From assembly GCF_963169125.1 (NCBI RefSeq), contig NC_084794.1, positions 112,754,358-112,818,357 on the forward strand: 64,000 bases of DNA. The letters are read 5' to 3'. Of this stretch, positions 56,563 through 64,000 are shown piece after piece. Origin of the DNA: Humulus lupulus. Its lineage: Eukaryota > Streptophyta > Magnoliopsida > Rosales > Cannabaceae. The notes under the pieces are model-generated. The model was not told the DNA's origin and did no database searches. It saw only the letters and a program-made list of their open reading frames with translations. The position numbers were made by a program, and so were the translations under genes. Position 1 is the stretch's first letter. Each line of letters starts with the position of its first letter.

Positions 56563-57610
56563 GTGGATTTGGTCCAAGAGAGAATTAATCAACATGAAAG
56601 AGCGTTCAAGCTCCTTCAGGATGAAAGGAACAAGGACAAGGCTGACCACTCCGATGAAGAGCTCAATCCTTTTGCTCCACATATTTCAAACACACCATTC
56701 CCTCATGGATTCAAGATACCCCATGTAACTCTTTTTGACGGGTACTCAGACTCGTACAATCATCTAAGCACTTTTAACACCATCATGCGAGCCAACAACG
56801 TTGCTTACGAGCTCAGGTGCATGTTATTTCCAACTACTCTTGCAGGACCAGCAAAAAACTGGTTCGAAAAATTCAGAAGACATTCAATCTCATCTTGGTA
56901 TCAATTAGAAAAGGAACTTAAAAACAATTCAAAGCCATGGTAGGCGTTAGGCCCGAGGCCTTGTCCTTGACCAATGTCAGACAACAGCCGGGAGAATCAT
57001 TAAAAAGCTACCTAGCGAGGTTTGACGTACAGGTGGCGCGAGCTCGTAATGTTAATGATAGTGCACATCTCATGGTCGTTCGAGCTGGTATATTGCCAAG
57101 AAGAACTCATTGGGATGTATGCAGAGAAAACCGATAAGAACTATAACCGAGTTCAACAAAAGAGCTCAGAGATTCATCAATGTAGAAGAGGCGAGGTTTG
57201 CAATAAAACTGACCCCTCAGCCCATTATAACTACAATGATGAATGTTAACTCAGCCTTGACCTCGGCTGCCCCACCAACGTCTCGACCCTAAGGAGATAA
57301 CCCTTCAAAAAGGAAGAAAAATGAAGGGAATAACTTAGAGGTAGATGGGGGGAAAAAGAAGAAGGGAGACAAGTATTTGTTTATTTATACAGTTTACACC
57401 AAGCTCAATGAGACTCGGGAGAATATCTTTGTCACAAATGAGAATAATGTCCCGTTTAGGCGGTCTGACCCAATGGGAAATCAAAAGTCAAAGAGAGACA
57501 CCAACAAATATTGCAGGTTCCACAGGGACGTCGGACATACCACCGATGAGTGCTGACAAATGAAAGACGAGATCCAAGGCCTTATCTCGAGAGGATGTTT
57601 TGGATAGTAC
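56563..57610 (+). pseudogene. Tat-B gag
   Basis: Gag domain: FAPHISNTPFPHGFKIPHVT, STFNTIMRANNVAYELRCML, GPAKNWFEKFRRHSISSWY. After a frameshift near 56935 it continues VGVRPEALSLTNVRQQPGES and SLKSYLARFDVQVARARNV. Another break precedes the knuckle-like YCRFHRDVGHTTDEC (57515-57560). About 1 kb, three frames. It packages the element RNA in the particle. Confidence 0.82.
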
Positions 57611-57661
57611 ATAAGAAATAGAAATACCACTCAAGCATCGACTGGATAGAGGAAAGCTTCT

Positions 57662-58537
57662 ATGCAACCTGCCCAAGAGAATAACACCTCCCGAGCAAGG
57701 GAGGATGGTCAACCTCCCCCAATAGATGGGGAGGATGTGGTAACCATCTCCAGAGAACCACACCTTGCTGGATCGAGAAGAAATGCCTTGAAGAGATATA
57801 TGAATGAGCTCAAGACTGGAGACGATTCTCCCTATGAGCCCGAACCACGAGCTCCAACGCAACAAAGGGTTGATTCTCAACCCATTACTTTTATAGAAGA
57901 AGATGCTTCACATGTTCAGTTTCCCCATAACGACCCTCTGGTCCTCACCCATCAGCTTGCCAACAAAAGGGTGCATAGAGTCATGATAGATAATGGGAGC
58001 TCAGTCAATGTCCTTAATAAGGCCACTCTAGAAAAGATGGGACTCATGCTTCGAGATTTGAAAGCCTGTGCAACGACGTTGTATGGATTTTCAGGAGAAG
58101 GGATTGCCAAGACAGGATCCATTGAGCTCCCCATAACCTTGGGAGACTATCCAGTCTCGGTGACCAAGATGATGGAATTCATAGTGGTGGACACCCCGTC
58201 AGCCTACAACGTACTACTCAAGAGACCAGCCCTAATTGGCATGGGGCCAAGGTCGTTTGTCAGGCATTTGGCCATTAAGTTCCCGACGTCTAGTGGCATC
58301 AAGATGTTGAGGGGAGACCAACTCGTCGAATGATATAGCATTTCCATGAGAGGAAAGTACCAAACAAGTGCACAATCACTTGCAGTTATTTGGGAAATGA
58401 ACGGAGAGATCGAAACTAGTGTTGAAGAAAGGGTTGATCTCAAACCAATGAAGGAGCTTGAAGAAGTGAAGCTCGATGAAAAAGATACCACGAGGGTGGT
58501 AAAAATAGGGAAAAACCTTTCCAAAAATGCAAAATAG
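57662..58537 (+). pseudogene. Tat-B protease and linker to RT
   Basis: The open frame 57662-58333 holds the retropepsin with MIDNGSSVN at residues 109-116, LYGFSGEGIAKTGSIELPIT, and the C-terminal strand RPALIGMGPRSF. A TGA at 58331 is followed in the neighbouring frame by the acidic linker (58346-58537, ELEEVKLDEKDTTRVV), ending TAG before the RT segment. The Asp-Asn-Gly form of the active site is what Tat-A has too, so it is likely a lineage trait and not damage. Confidence 0.82.
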
Positions 58538-58552
58538 CAATTAACTTACTTT

Positions 58553-59367
58553 TTGAGAGAAAACCAGGATGTTTTTGCATGGTCACACTCGGATATTGTA
58601 GGGATTAGTCAGTGTATTATAAGCCATGCACTCAACACAGATAAGAGCTTCCCTCCGAAACAACAAAAAAGGAGGCTCCTGGACGACGATAGAAAGAAAG
58701 CCTTGAAAGAGGAGGTCGAAAGGCTAAAGGCAAATTGGTTTATCCGAGATGATTTCTACCCTGATTGGATAGCCAATCTTGTGCTGGTTCTGAAGCCTAA
58801 CAGCAAGTGGCGAACCTGCATCGATTATTCGAACCTCAACAAGGCATGCCCCAAGGATTGCTTTCCCTTGCCTCAAATCGATCAGCTCGTAGATACCACT
58901 GCAGAACATGGCATCATGTCATTCATGGACACTTATTCTGGATATAACCAAATAGCCATGCATGCACCCGACCAAGAACATATGAGCTTCGTGAACGATA
59001 AGGGCTTGTACTGCTACAATGTAATGCCTTTCGGGCTTAAGAGCGTAGGAGCCACATACCAAAGATTAGTGAATAGGATGTTCACTGAGTAGATAGGGAA
59101 TAACATGGAAGCTTATGTGGATAATATGTTAGTCAAGTACAAACATAACTATAACCATGCAGATGATCTAGCTTAATGTTTCTCTGTGCTCCGAAAATAC
59201 AATATGGGACTTAACCCACAAAAATGCTCATTCAGCGTATCCTCGGGAAAGTTTCTCGGATTCATAGTGAATACTCAGGGTTTAGAGGTTAATCCCGACA
59301 AGATTAAAGCATTAATGACATTCCCTCACCTTGGAAACATAAACATGTTCAGAACCTAGCTGGACGA
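58553..59367 (+). pseudogene. Tat-B reverse transcriptase
   Basis: RENQDVFAWSHSDIVGI opens the domain; then WRTCIDYSNLNKACPKDCFP, SFMDTYSGYNQIAMH and YNVMPFGLKSVGATYQRLVN. A TAG (59090) interrupts before the catalytic box, which reads YVDNML (59114-59131) in place of YVDDML, losing one metal-binding Asp. The thumb follows (LRKYNMGLNPQKCSF, FLGFIVNTQGLEVNPDKI), with another TAA near 59174 and a frameshift near 59345. Confidence 0.87.
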
Positions 59368-59930
59368 ATGGCGGCCTTAAGTAGGTTTATCTCGAAATCT
59401 ACAGATCAGAGTCTTCCATTTTTTAATCTTTTGAGAGGGGGCAAGAAGTGTGAATGGTCGAATGAGTGTGAACTCGCGTTCCAGAACCTTAAGAATCACC
59501 TCACTGAGCCACCAATCTTGTCTAAACCAATAGCAAGGGAAGTCTTATACTTATACCTCGCCACAACCGAGCATGCGATTAGTCCAGTACTTGTTTGGGA
59601 GGATAAGAAAGTTCAAAATCTTGTATACTACGTCAGCAAGAGGTTACTGGGGCAAGAATTGAGATACCAATTATTGGAGAAACTGGATTTGAGCCTAATA
59701 CACGTATCTCGAAAGCTTCGACCCTATTTCCAAGCACATCTTATCCATGCGTTAACTGATAAGCCGTTAAGACAAGTACTGTCCAAACCTGAAGCATCTG
59801 GTAGATTGTTGAAATTGGTTGTAATGCTCGGACAATTAGAAATCACCTATCATCCTAGAACAACGATCAAAGGACAGGTATTGGCAGACTTCATTGTCGA
59901 ATGTACAGGGATCTCCAACGAGGAAGTCGT
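59368..59930 (+). pseudogene. Tat-B gypsy-type RNase H
   Basis: LAGRMAALSRFISKSTDQSL then CEWSNECELAFQNLKNHL, LYLYLATTEHAISPVLVWED, VYYVSKRLLGQELRYQLLEK and ITYHPRTTIKGQVLADFIVE. In Tat elements this first RNase H is often degenerate; here several acidic positions are not obvious. The frame is open and runs into the second RNase H. Confidence 0.82.
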
Positions 59931-60435
59931 AACCCCAGCCCACGAGCTATGGAGATTTTACGTCGATGGGTCCTCTAATGAAAATGGGTTAGGGACATGA
60001 ATCATTTTGATCACCTCGATGGTAAATTGCTTCCATTTGACGTTAAGATTTTGTTTTGAGGCATTGAATAATGAGGCTAAGTACGAGGCGTTGTTAGCAG
60101 GTCTTCAGATAGCCTCCGGGCTCAAAGTAAAGGCCATCCATTGCTACAGTGACTCTCAATTGGTCGTTAACCAGGTCCTGGGTGAATATCAGGCTCGTGG
60201 CATAAAAATGGCAGCCTACCTGGAGAAAGTTAAGGCAACATTTTGGGAGTTTGAGTTCTATGCTATAGAACAAGTTCCCCGGGAAAAAAATTCGAATGCA
60301 GATGCATTGGCCAGGCTCGCCATGACTAGCGAACCTGACACACTCAAAGTGGTTCCAATTGAATTCCTACTAGTTCTGAGCATACCTGGGACTGAGGAAG
60401 AAGATGTAAACATGATTGACTCGCAACCCACCTAG
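59931..60435 (+). pseudogene. Tat-B second (archaeal-type) RNase H
   Basis: ELWRFYVDGSSNENGLGT (first Asp), a TGA at 59998-60000, then NNEAKYEALLAGLQIASGLK (Glu), HCYSDSQLVVNQVLGEY (Asp) and PREKNSNADALARLA (Asp). All four catalytic positions are present. This additional aRNH domain after the gypsy RNase H is characteristic of the Tat lineage. The next frame, integrase, begins after a TAG at 60433. Confidence 0.85.
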
Positions 60436-61665
60436 ATGACCCCGATAGTTGACTACCTCAAAACCGGGAGTCTCCCAGTAGATCGAAACGAGGCTAGAAA
60501 GCTAATGTACAAAATACTAAGATACACCACCTTGGAAGGAAATTTGTATAGAAGAGGATACTCCATGCCACTACTTAGGTGTGTAACTCCCCCCGAAGAA
60601 AGGAAGATTTTAGAAGAAATCCATGAAGGATTTTTTGGAGACCACACCAGGGGGCATAGCCTATCAAAAAAGGTGATTAGGCAAGGATATTTCTGGCCAA
60701 CGGTCAAGGCAGACTCATTCTAGTATGTTAAGCGTTGAGATAAGTGTCAACAGTTTGATTCGATACTGTGAGCTCCACCCATCGAGCTTACCATGATGAG
60801 TTCCCCATGGCCATTCACGATATGGGGAATCTACCTCACAGGCTCCTTGCCAACCAAAAAAGGTGGAGTAAAATATGTTGTAGTCGTTGTTGACTATTTT
60901 ACAAAGTGGAATGAAGCCGAACCCTTAACAACTATCACCTCAAAGAAAGTCCTAGATTTCATAGTAAAGAACATCATTTGTTGATACGAGATGCCCAGGA
61001 AGATTGTGTTGGATAATGGGACCCAATTTGACAGTGATTTGTTTACACACTTGTGCGAGAAAAATGGGATAATTAAAAGCTTTTCCTCCGTGGCTCATCC
61101 CCAGGAAAATGGACAGGTTGAAGCAGTCAATAAGACTCTAAATAATTCTATGAAGAAAAGGCTAGAAGAAGCTACGGGGAGATGGTCGAAGTAGCTACCT
61201 CAAGTCCTGTGGGTATATATAACAACGCCAAGAACCTCGACAGGGCATACCCCCTTCTCCCATGCTTATGGATGCGAGGCCATATTGTCTATCGAGGTTG
61301 AAATCCCAACTATAAGGAACGATGCATATAACCAAATCTCGAACCAATCCCAGCTCGAAGAAAGTTTGGACCTCGTCAAAGAAAGACGAGATAAAGCCCA
61401 GCTGAAAAATGTTGCGTGCTAGGAAAGGGCTACGATATGTTTTAACAAAAGGATACGAGATAGGAAATTTGGATTAGGAGAATTTGTGTTAAGGCGCGTG
61501 TTTTTGGCCACACGAGACCCGTCTGCTGGAGTTCTTAGGCCTAATTGGTAGGGACCCTATCAGATCGAGTCCATTATTCGACCTGGAGTTTATAAACTAG
61601 CGAGGTTGAATGGAGGATTGGTTCTGTGAGCTTGGAATGGTGAACATCTACGACCTTATTATCAG
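60436..61665 (+). pseudogene. Tat-B integrase
   Basis: The N-terminal region YKILRYTTLEGNLYRRGYSM and IHEGFFGDHTRGHSLSKKVI leads to a damaged HHCC finger (stops at 60721 and 60736). The core shows WGIYLTGSLP (catalytic Asp is Tyr), VVVVDYFTKWNEAEPLTT, IVLDNGTQFDS (second Asp kept), and QENGQVEAVNKTLNN (Glu kept). Then come TTPRTSTGHTPFSHAYG and the C-terminal strand GPYQIESIIRPGVYKLAR. Stops at 60981, 61192, 61420 and 61548 among others. Confidence 0.85.
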
Positions 61666-62574
61666 TAATATAGGAATGATGTTTATTAGTTTTAACCAAG
61701 CGTGTATTTGATTTTTTCTTTTTGTCAATAAAGTACTGAATTTCATTCAAATGTTGTATTGTTATACTTTTTTGGAAGGCCTCAAAATTTAATAACCTAA
61801 GATCGCAATCATAGGATATGAATGGGGCATAAGTGGTATACATTCATACCATAGGCTCAAAAAAATATAACATAAATAAAAATTAACTCTAATAGCATTG
61901 TTTGGATTGTTAACCTAACATAAAGAAAACAATAAGTGTATGGATCACTAACCAAACACATGAATTAAACAAGTCTGGAACAAACCAGCAAAACCTAGTC
62001 AGCATACTCAAAAGTTGGAATTCTAGATAAACCAACCAAAAAATATAAGTCAAGGCTAAGGGTTGAAAATTTTGCAAATGAGTTTCAGCCTCGTAACCTC
62101 AAGGTCATACTCGAGGATGAGCAAAAGTAACTGGAAAAAAAAATATAACTACACTAACGAGGTTACATACCATTTGATTATTTTTTTTTAAATACGTGGT
62201 AAGAGTAAAGTTTGACCTTGACAATAACGAAGTCGAACATGGACATTTCGAATAAACTATGCATGAATGTATTGAAATTTGAACTTAAACCCAACATATA
62301 TTTGTACGAATAAACAAGTATAAAAGCAAGTCCTTAATAATAGCATGCTCGAAATATTTCGATCCAGAGATATGATGTATAATATTAAGGCAAAAAGCTA
62401 AAGGTAGATAATGAGCAAAAAGGTTTTCGAGCTAGAAATTTAAACGCATAAAAACTACTACTAACATATACACAGTCATAAGATAATCAAAATAGCTCAG
62501 ACTCACACTATAAATAATCTTTACCCCAAGGGTACAAAAAATATAGTTACAAAAATTATAATGGATCGACGCCC
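61666..62574. other. Tat-B spacer between pol and antisense gene
   Basis: About 900 bp with no coding signal; equivalent to 47867-48630 of Tat-A. Both genes converge on it. Confidence 0.5.
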
Positions 62575-62585
62575 ATGACTTGGAC

Positions 62586-63114
62586 TTCAAGGATTAGATG
62601 TCTCCTTATCCACAGTCCCGGAAGCCTCTGCCACCTCTTCAGCATTGAGCCTGGCCTCTTCCTCCTAGAGTCGAGCCTGCCATTTGGCAATAAATTCGGT
62701 CTCCAGGCCAGCAAGGAAGTTGGTATCGAGGTTAGGTTTGTTATCCTAAATCTGATACATCTCCATGTCTACGGCACGATCTTTATTAGTCTTAAACTCC
62801 TCAAGAAGACGAGCCTTCTCGCTCTTGATAACCTTAAAGGTTATCTTTTTCTCCTCTTCCAGCATGACATTGAGCTCATGAATCTTTCTGATCTTGGAGT
62901 TCCTGGCCTCGACCTCCTTCAAGGTCGCTTCCAACCTGAACTCAAGCTCGGGAATCCTTTTGATCTTCACATCCCTCACTTCAATTTCCAGTCGGGCTTT
63001 CTTAAGGTCGTCTTCGAGCCTCAGCTGGGCATCTTTGGCCTCCTAGGAAAGCATTTTGCTCACTGTGACCTCACTATTCAACATGAAATTATGCTAAACA
63101 AAGGATATGAACAC
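62586..63114 (-). pseudogene. Tat-B antisense gene, coiled-coil C-terminal exon
   Basis: After the acceptor TTTTGTAG (63115) the minus strand reads through HNFMLNSEV-like text into a heptad-rich region (ELEFRLEATLKEVEARNSKI, then IHELNVMLEEEKKITFKVIK), corresponding to Tat-A 47051-47620. It ends in ASGTVDKETSNP and a TGA near 62586. At least two stops break it (for instance near 63043). It confirms the C-terminal boundary of the antisense protein. Confidence 0.6.
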
Positions 63115-63202
63115 CTACAAAAGGAAAAAAAAATAGGTCAAGGTCGAAAAAGCACAAATCAAAGTTAGCACATGAGAAGGGGGCTAGGCAAAAATAACTA
63201 AC

Positions 63203-63642
63203 CGAGGAAAAAAGCTCGCCACTCTTGTCGAAATGAGTGTTGGAATCTCGGCACGAGGTCAGAAATTCCCACTGAGGGACCCCAAGGTTGCTAAAAATTT
63301 GACCCACGCGGGTTAAAGCATTAGAACCAAGGTTGACCCCAGGGGTTCCAGCAGTGCTGTCGACTAGAAACTCGGGCACAGAAGTCGAGATCGACAGGAA
63401 GCAGTCTTGGATAAGAGCTTGGGCTCAATTCGGTGGAGCTGTAAGGGGAGGCACAACCTCGGAGGGCATTGTGGACTCATTAACCTGGATTGGGTTTAAT
63501 GACACCTGGGTCAGGGGGACCACCTCAGTTTTCTTGGAGAGTTTGGAGGGGCGACCTCCCTTCTGGGACACCTGTTGGCGTTTGTTTGCCCTCGAGGCCA
63601 TAGGCTTGTTGAGAACGTTGTCTAAGTCTGAATCCATGTCAT
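63203..63642 (-). pseudogene. Tat-B antisense gene, basic middle exon
   Basis: Bounded by an acceptor TTTGTTTCTCAG (63643-63654) and a donor GTTAGT (63197-63202). It starts MDSDLDNVLNKPMASRANKR, then KGGRPSKLSKKTE (AT-hook-like) and a Pro/Val-rich region. Same order as Tat-A 46480-46969. A stop near 63423 breaks the frame. Confidence 0.6.
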
Positions 63643-63724
63643 CTGAGAAACAAAAAATATAGTATGTAAGCAATCAAATAAGGTTGTCATAAGAAACAAG
63701 AATCCAAGATAAAAGAAACCTAAC

Positions 63725-64000
63725 TGGTAATTTCAGATGAGCTTGAGCTCGGGGACCAAGAAATCACCATGTCTTCTGATGACTCTAAGGGGGGCCCTCT
63801 CTATAGGTGGGGGATAGTCTCGATAGGTCCCTATATATGTTGATTCCATATTGTACAGCTACCATATCCCAGACCTCATTTAGACTATACATGGTCTTGT
63901 ATTTTCCTAGCCAACTATCAAACCTACGGACTCTAAGGTCTACCATTGACCATGCTAAGAAGTTATCCCTGGGGTCCTCGAAGAGGATAATTACGTGAGG
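63725..64000 (-). pseudogene. Tat-B antisense gene, end of Transposase_28-like exon
   Basis: Minus strand: ILFEDPRDNFLAWSMVDLRV, RRFDSWLGKYKTMYSLNEVW, then a Ser-rich end (SWSPSSSSSEIT) up to a donor GTTAGG (63719-63724). It aligns with Tat-A 46130-46398. The rest lies right of the window. Confidence 0.6.

Larger units (their letters stand above)
54529..64000 (+). mobile_element. Tat-B: Ty3/gypsy (Tat lineage) element with antisense gene, right end outside the window
   Basis: 5' LTR 54529-55302, primer site, gag, protease, RT, RNase H, second (archaeal-type) RNase H and integrase on the plus strand to about 61665, a spacer, then an antisense gene on the minus strand running to the window edge. 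The dual RNase H and antisense gene are marks of the Tat lineage. The left target copy would be ATTGT (54524-54528); the right one is not visible. Many stops make it non-functional. It lies head to head with Tat-A. Confidence 0.9.

Noticed and set aside
1..64000. CRISPR arrays, rRNA or tRNA genes, riboswitches
   Set aside because: No regularly spaced direct repeats, no cloverleaf-like tRNA sequence apart from primer-site complements, and the content is eukaryotic.

Overview
The window is nuclear DNA of a land plant, most likely a eudicot with a repeat-rich genome; the species cannot be fixed from this sequence. I see no bacterial features and no convincing host gene. Almost everything with recognisable structure is a transposable element: Ty1/copia, chromodomain-bearing Ty3/gypsy (Tekay/Del type), Ty3/gypsy of the Tat type with two RNase H domains and an antisense gene, one CACTA (En/Spm) DNA transposon, and one long-hairpin element with 9-bp target duplications. 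The low-GC stretches between them are decayed and carry no long reading frame.

Layout. (1) 1-32274 reads as one nested stack, probably inside a single CACTA element whose right end (terminal CATTTCTTGTAGTG) is at 32261-32274. A minus-strand copia element (copia-1, 1-7783, cut by the window edge) carries a solo Tekay LTR (5041-7401, TSD ATAGG) in its own 5' LTR. It abuts a plus-strand Tekay LTR lacking its first ~237 bases (7784-9913). CACTA transposase exons at 9914-10147 are interrupted by copia-2 (10148-26265, minus, TSD CCATT), whose left LTR is in turn interrupted by a complete Tekay element (Tekay-1, 11112-20367, plus). The transposase gene resumes at 26271 and is split again by copia-3 (26662-31715, minus), inserted just before its stop codon. 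(2) 32278-38479 is AT-rich and holds a 941-bp hairpin element (34719-35659) and the 3' end of a decayed copia. (3) 38480-53452 is a minus-strand Tat element (Tat-A, TSD CATAT) carrying a solo Tekay LTR (TSD AAATA) and a solo copia LTR (TSD CATTC). It has lost reverse transcriptase and RNase H by an internal deletion. (4) 54529-64000 is a plus-strand Tat element (Tat-B) with a full gag-protease-RT-RNH-aRNH-integrase order, running off the right edge.

How the genes work together: each LTR element encodes gag (particle), protease, reverse transcriptase/RNase H and integrase, all carrying stops, frameshifts or lost catalytic residues, so none looks autonomous now. Tat-A and Tat-B each also carry, downstream of pol and on the opposite strand, a multi-exon gene (antisense ORF) with a Transposase_28-like region, a basic AT-hook-like segment and a coiled coil; two intron positions are shared by both copies. 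Many nonsense codons in the polyproteins are what C-to-T decay of Gln/Arg codons would give, as expected of methylated, silenced elements.
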